From JAFGSG01 sp964626055 (GTDB taxonomy: Bacteria; Spirochaetota; UBA4802; JAFGDQ01), in assembly GCA_964626055.1 (NCBI GenBank), contig CAZVDF010000054.1:1-22115 (forward strand): a stretch of 22,115 nucleotides of DNA. Direction: 5' to 3'. Shown piece by piece: positions 1 to 7,621 of this stretch (the stretch's first letter is position 1; each line of letters starts with the position of its first letter). The notes beneath the pieces are model-generated. The model saw only the letters and a program-made list of their open reading frames with translations. It was not told the origin of the DNA and did no database searches. The position numbers and the translations under genes were made by a program.

Positions 1-1004
1 ATAATAAAAAAAAATCGATATTTATTTTTTCCGTGTTTTTGTTTGCCCTGATTATTATTTCAGTTGCATCATTGCTGATCGGCAGTAAAAATACAAGCCC
101 TGCGGATCTATTCAAAGCAATAACAGGACAGTCGGATTCAGAGTACAGTATTCTTTTCGATATAAGACTTCCGAGAATTCTGATAGGCTTTGCCGTCGGC
201 GGCAGTTTAAGCCTTGCCGGCGCGATCGTACAGGGAATTTTCCGCAATCCCCTCGTTGAGCCGTACACTCTCGGAATATCCGGCGGGGCGACTCTCGGGG
301 TTTGCTTTAACCTGCTGTCCGGTATAGGGGGGAGTTTAAATTTTTTATCAACGCCGGTTTTCGGTTTTATGGGAGCTTTCGCGGTAATAATGATATTATA
401 CACTCTCAGCGTAAAAAGAGGCTTGATAAGGATGAACGGACTTCTGCTTACCGGCGTTATGATCAGCTATATTTCGACATCAATACTTATGCTTATTATT
501 GCGTTATCAAAAGCGGAAGAAATACACAGGATCATGTTCTGGATAATGGGTTCTCTGGAAGAAACAAACTGGTCTCTTATATGGCTCTCAATCGGGATTT
601 CTGTGGCGGGTTTAATCGTTTCGCATTTTTATTGTGTTGAGCTGAATGCCCTCGGCATCGGCGAAGAGGGAGCCGTTCATCTCGGCGTAAACGTTGAAAA
701 AACAAAAAGAATATATTTTATCATTACTTCGCTGCTCACGGGTTTCGCCGTGTCTGTTTCCGGGGTCATAGCTTTCATAGGACTTATAGTGCCTCATTTT
801 TTAAGAATGATTATTGGCGGAGATTACAGGAAGCTGCTTGTTTCTTCTTATCTGGCAGGGGCGTCTTTTTTAATATTCTGCGACACAGTTGCAAGAACAG
901 CTTTTTCGCCTGTGGAGCTGCCGGTTGGAGTTATTACAGGCATCATCGGCGGATGCTTTCTGATCTATACTCTGGCTAAAAGAGGCATGGCATGGCAGAA
1001 GTAA
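1..1004 (+). CDS. btuC: FecCD-family ABC transporter permease, corrinoid (BtuC-like), 5' partial
   Basis: Inner-membrane permease of a BtuCDF-type importer, moving vitamin B12-type corrinoids (or iron chelates) from periplasm to cytoplasm. The frame is open to the left edge: the residues before the GTG at 33 read NKKKSIFIFS, a normal FecCD N-terminus, so the real start is probably a few bases outside the window and GTG 33 is internal. The protein is almost wholly hydrophobic with about 9-10 membrane segments. The family motif RNPLVEPYTLGISGGA lies at roughly 250-300, and GLIVPHFLR, the segment that contacts the ATPase, is near 780. The length of at least 333 residues is normal for the family. 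It overlaps the ATPase gene by 13 nt, so the two are translationally coupled. The substrate is inferred from the convergent riboswitch-controlled B12 operon next door. FecCD permeases for siderophores look alike, so specificity is less certain than family. Confidence 0.9.
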   Translation, partial: NKKKSIFIFSVFLFALIIISVASLLIGSKNTSPADLFKAITGQSDSEYSILFDIRLPRILIGFAVGGSLSLAGAIVQGIFRNPLVEPYTLGISGGATLGVCFNLLSGIGGSLNFLSTPVFGFMGAFAVIMILYTLSVKRGLIRMNGLLLTGVMISYISTSILMLIIALSKAEEIHRIMFWIMGSLEETNWSLIWLSIGISVAGLIVSHFYCVELNALGIGEEGAVHLGVNVEKTKRIYFIITSLLTGFAVSVSGVIAFIGLIVPHFLRMIIGGDYRKLLVSSYLAGASFLIFCDTVARTAFSPVELPVGVITGIIGGCFLIYTLAKRGMAWQK

Positions 1005-1798
1005 TCCTGGATATTAAAAATCTTACATGCGGATACGACGGGAAAAATATCCTTCATGATATTAATTTTTCAGTTAACAAAGGCGAAATTTTAGGAATAA
1101 TCGGGCCGAACGGTTCCGGAAAAACCACTCTGATGAGGGCTCTGACCCGGATTTTAAGACCATACACCGGGACCATTTTTCTTCTTGGATGTGATATTCA
1201 CAACATGGGATACAATGAAATTGCGAGGAAAGTTGCGGTTGTTTCCCAGGAAATAGAATCCGGCTGGATGAAAGTCGAAGAATATGCGCTGATGGGGAGA
1301 GTGCCGTATTATAGCCGCTTTCAGTTTTTTGAAAGAAAGAATGATCTTGATATCGCTGAGAAATACATGTCGATGTCCGGGATCAGCGATTACCGCGACA
1401 GGGCCATGCAGCAGATAAGCGGAGGGGAAAGACAGCTTGTCGCGATAACAAGGGCTCTTGTTCAGGAGCCGGAGCTGCTTTTGCTGGATGAACCCACTTC
1501 GCATCTTGATATCACGCATCAGGTAAGTATTCTGGATTTGATCAAAAGGCTCAACTCCGAATTAAAGATTACTGTCGTAATGATACTCCACGATTTAAAT
1601 TTAGCCGGTGAATACTGTGATAAGATCATGCTGCTGAATAATGGGAAAATATATAATCACGGAACTCCTCATGAAGTCCTCACATATAAAGCTATTGAGG
1701 ATGTGTATAAGACAGTTGTAATAGTTGAGAACAATCCCATTTCGAACAAGCCCTATGTGTTTCTTGTTTCCGAAGCGGAAAAGAAAAAATTTAATTAA
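992..1798 (+). CDS. btuD: ABC transporter ATP-binding protein, corrinoid (BtuD-like)
   Basis: Cytoplasmic ATPase that powers the adjacent permease. All ABC motifs are intact: Walker A GPNGSGKT (residues 38-45), Q-loop Q86, signature SGGER (143-147), Walker B LLLLDE (162-167), D-loop SHLD (170-173) and H-loop H200. The length of 268 residues is typical of FecE/BtuD proteins. The ATG at 992 lies inside the end of the permease gene and gives the expected N-terminus directly before the first beta strand. It is co-transcribed with the permease. No substrate-binding protein follows it. The nearest one is the BtuF domain of the convergent fusion gene at 2152-4206. Assignment to B12 rather than iron-siderophore uptake rests on that context. 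Confidence 0.9.
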   Translation: MAEVILDIKNLTCGYDGKNILHDINFSVNKGEILGIIGPNGSGKTTLMRALTRILRPYTGTIFLLGCDIHNMGYNEIARKVAVVSQEIESGWMKVEEYALMGRVPYYSRFQFFERKNDLDIAEKYMSMSGISDYRDRAMQQISGGERQLVAITRALVQEPELLLLDEPTSHLDITHQVSILDLIKRLNSELKITVVMILHDLNLAGEYCDKIMLLNNGKIYNHGTPHEVLTYKAIEDVYKTVVIVENNPISNKPYVFLVSEAEKKKFN

Positions 1799-1872
1799 TC
1801 TGATCGAAATTTTTAACTCTTTCCGGATTGTTGGGAATAAAGAGAAAATATACCTCTATTGAATACACTTAG

Positions 1873-2097
1873 CCCCCTATCCCCCGTAGGGGGCACCGGT
1901 TTGGATAGAATCATACAGATAAAACACTTAATTAAAATTTCCAGCATCTTAGAAAATATTATTTAAAAAGGATCAATAAATAAATAAATTATTAGTAGTA
2001 GAGAAAACCAGGTATAAATATTAAATAATCTTAATGCTGTTTTTAAAATATTTAAAGATAAGTTTCAACGGTGGTGCCCCCTCCGGGGGATAGGGGG
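1873..2097. repeat. Pair of inverted G/C-rich repeats in the 353-bp gap between convergent genes
   Basis: The gap 1799-2151 has no gene. It holds two copies of a 25-base motif in opposite orientation, at 1873-1897 and 2073-2097. They differ at one position (24/25 by eye). Each copy carries runs of five C and five G that can pair into a small hairpin (CCCCC-GTA-GGGGG at 1881-1893). The roughly 175 bp between them are very AT-rich and have no convincing ORF. The arrangement resembles the terminal inverted repeats of a short non-autonomous element, or two separate insertions of one palindromic repeat. A role as a bidirectional transcription barrier between the convergent btuD-like and cbiZ-fusion genes is possible. 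I see no other feature here. Confidence 0.7.
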
Positions 2098-2151
2098 GAG
2101 AGAAACGGCCTTTCCCAATATTCGGTAATGAATCATTAATAATTAATAAGA

Positions 2152-4206
2152 TTATTGCTGATTAATTTTATTAACCGCGCCGGTAAGTATTGCCGAGATA
2201 GCTGTATTGAGAGGCGAGTTCCTGTTTTCTCCGAAAGAAACCGGGATCAATGTATCCGGTTTTTTACCGGCAATTTTAGCCGAGACTTCAAGACACCATT
2301 TGTTGAACATATAGCAGTCGGTTATTAGATTTTTTGAAGCCGCATCGGATATCGCGAATGCGGATTCAAGGAAACCGGCGATCTCCGGATCGAGAAGGGC
2401 GCGCTCTATGCAAACGGCGGCATCCTGTGGATCGACGTTTTTTGCAGGGGCAAACGACGCTATTTGCGCGACCGAAATATTACGCTCATCAAGCCGTCTG
2501 TGCATGCTCCTTGCGCTTCGTATGCCGTTCTGCATTCCGACAGCCTTAATAACGCCCTCGTACGCGGCCAGTGCCGTGAGTTCGCCTGTTTTCGTATGAC
2601 CGCCCGCAGACTCCGCTTGCGCTCCTTCGCCGCTTATTACTATTATATTATCGGTACCTGTCCCGGTAGCCTGGTTCAGGAGCCCTGTATAGCTGCTCCG
2701 TATATCAAAATCCTGAAGCGCCGCTGTTTTCGCTTCGGTAGCGGCTATTACCGCCTGCCCCATTGCCCCCTGTGAAAGATGCGCGTTCGTGAGAATTATC
2801 ATGTTTATTGTACCGTAAGGGTAATACAGACCTTCGTCCTTGGATTTACGCTGGGCGTTCGATTTAACTCCGGCTGTCACAAGCGCGTATACTTTGAGAG
2901 ATTTGTACTCTTTCATTACAACAGCAAGGTTATCCATGTCCGCGCCTGTGATAAGAAAAGCGGAAGAAGAAGCATCTTTGCCAAGTGCATTGCATATTTT
3001 TTTTTCCAGTGCTTCAACCGTGACGGAATGGCTGTCCTGCCAGCGGGGAGGCGAAAGATAATGATTGCCGACTGTATCGGCGATCTTAAGCCCGGACAGA
3101 GTAGAAAGCACTTCCATTTTTCTTGTCAGCCCAAGCACAAGGGTTTTATGCTCAAAGTCGTCTATTGTTCCGTATTTTATCGCGGCAGATCCGATATATG
3201 GAATGTTGATATTTATTTTCTTTTCAAGGAATGAACCGTCTTTTTTTACGGGTGGTATGGAAAAGAAGTGTTTTCCGTAAAGCGCCGCGGACAAAGATTC
3301 GATAAAAGCGCCGTAATTAACCGACGCCCTGCATGTGAGGTCGCATGGGAAAATGAAATGCCTGCTGTTTTTGACGGCATCAGTATTATTCCATGCTTTA
3401 TTCTTTTTAAGCGCGTCCCACATTTTTGCGTCGCCGCACGAATATACTGCCTGCGGATTGAATTTGTTCCACTCATCCGTGCTTATATATGTTATCTGGC
3501 CGTCGCGTCCCGTTTTAACCGGTATGCCGCCGGCTAATTTAATCGCTTCTGTCTGGAACGAGTCGTCCCCTGGAGTCCCGAGTTTTTTCCCGTCAAATCC
3601 CATCAGGCGCATAACGCGTACTCTTTTTTCCATAGGAATTCCAGATAGTTTCTTCCGGATATTTTCTATCTTAGCCCTGATGCCTGTAATTACTTCTGCT
3701 GCCTTTTTTTCTCCATGAAACAATTTGCCGATTATTTCAATATTCCTGTACAGCTCGTCTGCATTTTGTGCTTCGAGTATAATAACCCGTGTACCGGAAT
3801 CTTTGAACTCATTATGTATCGCTTCATGAAGAGATGAGCTGAATATAATGTCGGGTCTTAATTCTTTTATTTTTTTTACGTCCGGCCTGTAAAATCCACC
3901 AACTATCCTGGCTTTGGCCGCGATTTTCCTGTCCGAATCGTGCGTTGTGATCCCGCTAAGCTCATAGCCTGGATTTACAGCTTCTATCATTTCTGTAACG
4001 GCAGGCACAAGGGAAACTGTTCTTGCCGGCAATTTTGCGAAGGATACGGGCAAGTTGTATATATCGTAAAGAATGCCGTTCTCAAACTTTGAGAATGCCT
4101 TTCCGTTTTCGCCGCATTCGCATGGATCGGCATGGATCGTCTGCTGCGATCCTGTCAGTGCTATTACAAATGCAAATGACAACAAGAATTTAATTAATTT
4201 TTTCAT
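2152..4206 (-). CDS. Exported fusion: BtuF-like corrinoid-binding domain + CbiZ adenosylcobinamide amidohydrolase
   Basis: A single 684-residue frame. Residues 1-26 form a signal peptide (KK start, hydrophobic core, cleavage near IHA-DP) without a lipobox. Residues about 55-315 resemble a BtuF/periplasmic-binding (TroA-like) domain: VSLVPAVTEMI (64-74), RPDIIF (117-122) and a long connecting helix. Residues about 345-560 match CbiZ: ALVTAG (441-446), GTINMI (465-470), TEAKTAALQD (490-499), GTGTD (515-519) and GHTKTGEL (536-543). Residues 561-684 are an extension I do not recognise. CbiZ cleaves the aminopropanol side chain of adenosylcobinamide to give cobyric acid for salvage, and is normally a cytoplasmic enzyme. 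Here the signal peptide places it in the periplasm with the binding domain. The start has an RBS (gaggaa) 5-6 nt upstream. It follows the receptor gene after an 83-nt gap holding a terminator-like hairpin, so it is probably riboswitch-controlled by readthrough. Confidence 0.9.
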   Translation of the reverse strand: MKKLIKFLLSFAFVIALTGSQQTIHADPCECGENGKAFSKFENGILYDIYNLPVSFAKLPARTVSLVPAVTEMIEAVNPGYELSGITTHDSDRKIAAKARIVGGFYRPDVKKIKELRPDIIFSSSLHEAIHNEFKDSGTRVIILEAQNADELYRNIEIIGKLFHGEKKAAEVITGIRAKIENIRKKLSGIPMEKRVRVMRLMGFDGKKLGTPGDDSFQTEAIKLAGGIPVKTGRDGQITYISTDEWNKFNPQAVYSCGDAKMWDALKKNKAWNNTDAVKNSRHFIFPCDLTCRASVNYGAFIESLSAALYGKHFFSIPPVKKDGSFLEKKININIPYIGSAAIKYGTIDDFEHKTLVLGLTRKMEVLSTLSGLKIADTVGNHYLSPPRWQDSHSVTVEALEKKICNALGKDASSSAFLITGADMDNLAVVMKEYKSLKVYALVTAGVKSNAQRKSKDEGLYYPYGTINMIILTNAHLSQGAMGQAVIAATEAKTAALQDFDIRSSYTGLLNQATGTGTDNIIVISGEGAQAESAGGHTKTGELTALAAYEGVIKAVGMQNGIRSARSMHRRLDERNISVAQIASFAPAKNVDPQDAAVCIERALLDPEIAGFLESAFAISDAASKNLITDCYMFNKWCLEVSAKIAGKKPDTLIPVSFGENRNSPLNTAISAILTGAVNKINQQ

Positions 4207-4227
4207 ATTGCTTCCTCTTTTTTTTCT

Positions 4228-4262
4228 GAAAAAATCCGGGCGAGGGTAAGCCCTTCACCCGG
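4228..4262 (-). terminator. Terminator-like hairpin between receptor and BtuF-CbiZ genes
   Basis: Read on the minus strand, CCGGGTGAAGGG and CCCTCGCCCGG pair around a short loop (with a G-U pair and one mismatch), followed by A and a run of six T. It lies after the receptor stop codon and only about 20 nt before the start of the fusion gene. Full termination would leave the fusion gene without a visible promoter, so partial readthrough is the likelier behaviour. Confidence 0.65.
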
Positions 4263-4289
4263 AAAATATAATAAAAAACGGTAAATAAA

Positions 4290-6374
4290 TTAGAACTTCC
4301 CCGTAAGGCCAATCTTGTAATTGCGCTCGGGTGCAGGATAATATTTAACCCATTCATATTCTTCATCGGTAAGATTGAATATTCCCACTTGCACGCTGAG
4401 AGTCTGGTTTATGTTGTAATTTGAAGTAAGATTAAAAAAATAAAACGAACCTTTTTTATTTCCATAGGTTAATTTTTCGTGACCGACATACACATGGGCC
4501 AGAGTAACAGTCAGGGATTTATATACTGCCTGCATGTTCGATTTTATTTCTCGGTCGGCTATGTATGGAAGATCCTCTCCTGTCTTTTCATCTTCATATT
4601 TTTTATTATAGGTAAAATTAGAAGTAATATTTAGACCTAAAGGCAGACCAAATATTTTCCCGGCTTCCCAATTTATGTAACAGTCTATGACTTCCATCTT
4701 TGCTTTATCAACATTACTTGACATATAAAGCGGATTCCCGTCCGTGTTTGTACCGTTTAATTTATAGATTATCATGTCTTTCGTTTTTATAAACGAGTAG
4801 GTTGCTCCGATAGTAAAGTAATTGGGGAAAATGTCGAATCCTGCATCATATGTCGTGCTGGTTTCCGGTTTAAGATTATTTCCGCCCCTCAGGCTTCCCT
4901 GATATGTCGATCCGTATATCCCGGGATAATAGTAATATCCTGCCAGTTCTTCAGCGTTCGGGGCTCTGAAGGCTCTGCCGGCGTTTCCCCTGATACGGAA
5001 TAAATCCAGTATCTTGTAAACAACACCGCCTCTGGGTGAAACATTATCGAACGAAAAGCGCCTGTCTCCTGATGCGGATTCATCCAGTTTCAGGTCAAAC
5101 CTGTCGTATCTGGCTCCAAATATAAAGAGCAGCTTATCGTTGAAAAGCCTCAGGGTGTCCTGGCCATACACACTGTTGATGTAATATTTGAAATCCGGAG
5201 TTGTATCTGCGGTTATCACCCCGTTCTCTTTGTTTTTATTCTCTCCCCTTAAAATTTCAAATGTATAGCCGAACACTAATTTGTTTAAAGGTATAATATC
5301 AATTTCAATCTGCTGGTCGGTTCCTGCAGTATGATTATTATAAATAGTTGCGTTATCCTCAACATTTGTCGAGTCTCCATCGAACCAGGATCTTTTATCC
5401 CATAAGTAATAAGCAAGGGCTTTCCAGTTTGTCCTGTTGTCCAGCATTCCCATATTATACTCAAAATCGGCATGACCTCTGCTTAGGTCGGAATAGTCTT
5501 TCGCTGTTTCGTCATAATAAGTGTGCTTTTCATAACTTGGGTAATGATTCATGATATCGGCATATGAAAAACCTATTCTGAGATTTTGATTGTTTGCAGG
5601 ATAAATACCAAGGTTACCCCAAATCTGGGACTGATAGCCGCCGGAATTATAGGCTGTACCGTAATTTTTCGTCTGATAATCACCTATCTTCATGTAGCTT
5701 CCTGTGATGAAGTAGCCTGAAAGGTCATTTATGTTGCCGCCGCTTGAAAGAGCCGTACGCGAATAATCGAAACTGCCTGTTTCGTAATTGATCGTGTTCT
5801 TAATGTCGCCAGATCCTTTTTTTGTGATAATATTTATTACGCCCCCCATGGCGGCTGAGCCGTATAAAGCCGATGCGGAGCCTTTGATTACTTCGATTCT
5901 GTCGATTATTTCCGGAGGTATTTTACCCAGATTGCCGGTACCAAGCCTGTGTCCGTCGACAAGCACCAGTATCCTGTTACTGGTATCATCTCCCATTGTG
6001 TCTGCAGACAGATTTCCCATCAGTCCTGCAGGCTGCGACAGACCGGAATACCTGTGATAATGGCCTGTAATCTTTTGTCCTAAAACGTCGCCCAGGGTTT
6101 TTATCCCGGTTGCTTCGATTTCTTTGCCTGTTATTACTTCCAGGTTGGCAGGGACATCTTTCTGTTTTTCTTTTGTCCTTGTAGCGGTAATTACCAGAGT
6201 ATTTAATTTAACAGATTTTTCATTTTTTTGATAATTCTCATTTGTTTCTTTAACAGATGTTTCGGATTTATCCTCTTTCTGAACCTCTACATCCTGAGCA
6301 TCAAGATTGCTTATAAAAAAAATGAATACGACAAATGTTATAATAGCATAGAAAATTATATTTTTTTGTTTCAT
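4290..6374 (-). CDS. btuB: TonB-dependent outer-membrane receptor, BtuB-type corrinoid transporter
   Basis: A 694-residue outer-membrane receptor that imports corrinoids using TonB energy. A signal peptide covers residues 1-26 (cleavage near LDA-QD). A polar linker follows, then a TonB-box-like stretch LNTLVITATRT (57-67). The plug domain carries the family motif RIEVIKGSASALYGSAAMGG (159-178) and then VINIITKKG. The rest is an aromatic-rich beta barrel ending in Phe, as expected for assembly by BAM. The RBS AAGGAG lies 9 nt upstream of the ATG. A cobalamin riboswitch and intrinsic terminator in the leader give the substrate assignment. Without them I could only say TonB receptor. No TonB, ExbB or ExbD gene is in the window. 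Confidence 0.93.
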   Translation of the reverse strand: MKQKNIIFYAIITFVVFIFFISNLDAQDVEVQKEDKSETSVKETNENYQKNEKSVKLNTLVITATRTKEKQKDVPANLEVITGKEIEATGIKTLGDVLGQKITGHYHRYSGLSQPAGLMGNLSADTMGDDTSNRILVLVDGHRLGTGNLGKIPPEIIDRIEVIKGSASALYGSAAMGGVINIITKKGSGDIKNTINYETGSFDYSRTALSSGGNINDLSGYFITGSYMKIGDYQTKNYGTAYNSGGYQSQIWGNLGIYPANNQNLRIGFSYADIMNHYPSYEKHTYYDETAKDYSDLSRGHADFEYNMGMLDNRTNWKALAYYLWDKRSWFDGDSTNVEDNATIYNNHTAGTDQQIEIDIIPLNKLVFGYTFEILRGENKNKENGVITADTTPDFKYYINSVYGQDTLRLFNDKLLFIFGARYDRFDLKLDESASGDRRFSFDNVSPRGGVVYKILDLFRIRGNAGRAFRAPNAEELAGYYYYPGIYGSTYQGSLRGGNNLKPETSTTYDAGFDIFPNYFTIGATYSFIKTKDMIIYKLNGTNTDGNPLYMSSNVDKAKMEVIDCYINWEAGKIFGLPLGLNITSNFTYNKKYEDEKTGEDLPYIADREIKSNMQAVYKSLTVTLAHVYVGHEKLTYGNKKGSFYFFNLTSNYNINQTLSVQVGIFNLTDEEYEWVKYYPAPERNYKIGLTGKF

Positions 6375-6446
6375 AACAATATTTCTCCTTATTTTATGGA
6401 ATTAATTTTTTATGTATTGTATTTGGACGGTTGAAAATTTAATCTT

Positions 6447-6480
6447 TTAATAATTATATTTCACCTTATCATTCCTCCTT
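6447..6480 (-). promoter_or_regulatory. Orphan strong Shine-Dalgarno with a possible 5-codon leader ORF
   Basis: On the minus strand a near-perfect AAGGAGG (6480-6474) sits about 95 nt before the receptor start, where no gene begins. A GTG 9 nt downstream opens a frame of only five codons before TAA (6464-6447). The receptor has its own RBS. It may be a leader peptide, a standby ribosome site or part of the riboswitch expression platform, or it may be chance. Confidence 0.2.
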
Positions 6481-6520
6481 TTTAGAAATTCTGACAAGAC
6501 ACCGCCGCAATGTTTCAGCC

Positions 6521-6553
6521 AAAAAAAAATCCCCGGACTTTGGGTCCGAGGAT
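6521..6553 (-). terminator. Intrinsic terminator of the cobalamin riboswitch leader
   Basis: On the minus strand a 10-bp stem (ATCCTCGGAC with GTCCGGGGAT, one G-U pair) closes a 5-nt loop and is followed by a run of about nine T. It lies about 65 nt downstream of the riboswitch aptamer and 147 nt before the receptor start, as expected for an OFF-switch that terminates transcription when cobalamin is bound. Confidence 0.88.
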
Positions 6554-6617
6554 TCCGTATTTTCCTTCGCAATTTTGGTGCCGTGTTTCTTTACCTTCGA
6601 AACAATCACAGCATTAT

Positions 6618-6807
6618 CGTAACAGGCAGGTCTTCTGGCTCCCGGGTCATTTTACTTGCTGAGTCTTCCCGCTTGCTTGATCCGCAAAAAATGCAGACTG
6701 CAATGCAGTGACGTTTAACAGCTTTCATCGCCGGTTACAGCGGCGGGTCCGCACCCGATTTTAACGGGTTTCCCTATTCTCTCCGGAATACACCGGAGCA
6801 CCTGTTG
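6618..6807 (-). promoter_or_regulatory. Cobalamin (B12) riboswitch aptamer
   Basis: The minus strand contains the conserved cobalamin-riboswitch blocks in order: the paired CTCCGG/CCGGAG arms and GGGAAACCCGT, then GGTGCGGACCCGCCGCTGTA, the CCGGCGATGAAAGC block, GTCACTGCATT, GCGGGAAGACTCAGC, and the terminal GCCAGAAGACCTGCC hallmark. The length of about 190 nt is normal. It controls the receptor and, by readthrough, the BtuF-CbiZ fusion gene. Cobalamin binding should lower expression through the terminator at 6521-6553. Confidence 0.97.
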
Positions 6808-6840
6808 TTTAAAAATTATTTAAAGTCTTTAATAACTATA

Positions 6841-6874
6841 TATTCCAATCATCGATTTTGGAATATTTTGTCAA
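6841..6874 (-). promoter_or_regulatory. Possible promoter region of the riboswitch-led operon
   Basis: On the minus strand a consensus -35 TTGACA (6874-6869) lies about 60 nt before the riboswitch. No good -10 hexamer stands at 16-18 nt; TATATA occurs further on, about 26 nt away. An inverted repeat tattccaa/ttggaata (6841-6848, 6858-6865) lies just downstream and could be an operator. The rest of 6808-6947 is AT-rich with no gene. Confidence 0.3.
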
Positions 6875-6947
6875 GAATATTATTAAATTATATATTTTCA
6901 GCTAAAAATAATTTAAGAAGCCATTTTAAAATAATATTTTTCTTGTT

Positions 6948-7075
6948 GATAAATTGGAATACATTATAAAATTTTTGAGGACGCCTTTCAGACCTGATGT
7001 AAAAGCGATCAAATGCATGAAAAGCTGACCTGGAAGGTATTCCGGAGAAAATTTTGTAATGTATTCCAATTTATC
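6948..7075. repeat. 128-bp extended imperfect palindrome with 28-bp arms
   Basis: Arms 6948-6975 and 7048-7075 are 28-base inverted repeats with one mismatch (27/28 by eye). They start GATAAATTGGAATACATT on the left and mirror this on the right. Inside the arms further blocks also pair (GGA, CCTT, CAG in the same order on the opposite strand), so the whole segment could fold into one long stem. No ORF fits inside. It lies between the B12 leader and the end of the WG-repeat gene. It may be a MITE-like element or a structured RNA. I do not recognise the family. Confidence 0.7.
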
Positions 7076-7119
7076 ATTAATCATTTATTTGAACTTAAAT
7101 TTTTAAATTAGTAATTGAT

Positions 7120-7596
7120 TCAGTTATTAATAACGTCACCTGATTTATCTATTAAAAATGTTTTATCTTCCAGAGATACTTCCGCAGAGCCGTTGGCAAA
7201 ATCGGACGCTTCATCAAATCTTGCTTCTATGATGAAGCGGCCGGTTTTATCGATATATCCCCATTTTTTCGCCATATTCTGATTGACTATCATAACAGCG
7301 GCAAGCCCGTCGCAGAAATTCCGCGCGTTGTCGAACTGAAAACGAATGACAGGCCTTCCCAGCATGTCAATGAATCCGAATTTATTTGAAACGGACACAG
7401 CGGCAAGGCCTTCCTTAAAAGGAGAAGCGAGTTCGAACATAGGCTTGATTCTGTATTTGCCTTTGTCATCAAGATAGCCCCATTTGCCGCTCGGTGCTTT
7501 CTGGGGAGTAAGGCCGCTTATATCGTATTTAGAATTAACTGCGTAGATGTAAAATGGTATAAATATTAAAATTAATATGACTATAATTTTCTTCAT
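7120..7596 (-). CDS. Exported WG-repeat protein
   Basis: A 158-residue protein with a signal peptide (residues 1 to about 19, MKKIIVILILIFIPFYIYA) and about three WG repeats. These have the pattern K-W/F-G-(Y/F)-I/L-D-x-x-G-(K/R) followed by I-x-x-x-F-D/E-x-A-x-x-F-x-x-G-x-A-x-V: residues 39-72, 73-111 and 112-145, with a partial fourth at 146-156. WG (KWG) repeats build small beta-rich modules in envelope and secreted proteins. No enzymatic role is known for them and none can be read here. The RBS GGGAG lies upstream of the ATG. The gene stands alone on the minus strand. Its upstream side carries the hairpin array 7622-7765, which would lie in its promoter or 5' leader. Confidence 0.8.
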   Translation of the reverse strand: MKKIIVILILIFIPFYIYAVNSKYDISGLTPQKAPSGKWGYLDDKGKYRIKPMFELASPFKEGLAAVSVSNKFGFIDMLGRPVIRFQFDNARNFCDGLAAVMIVNQNMAKKWGYIDKTGRFIIEARFDEASDFANGSAEVSLEDKTFLIDKSGDVINN

Positions 7597-7621
7597 TAAG
7601 AATACTCCCGATTAACTTTTA

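Noticed and set aside
1154..1519. Minus-strand frame of 121 codons inside the BtuD-like gene
   Set aside because: Opposite an intact ABC ATPase with all motifs, and no RBS.
2779..3234. Open frame of 151 codons on the plus strand within the BtuF-CbiZ gene
   Set aside because: It lies entirely opposite a gene with strong domain matches, has no RBS or family motif, and its composition is that of an antisense shadow.
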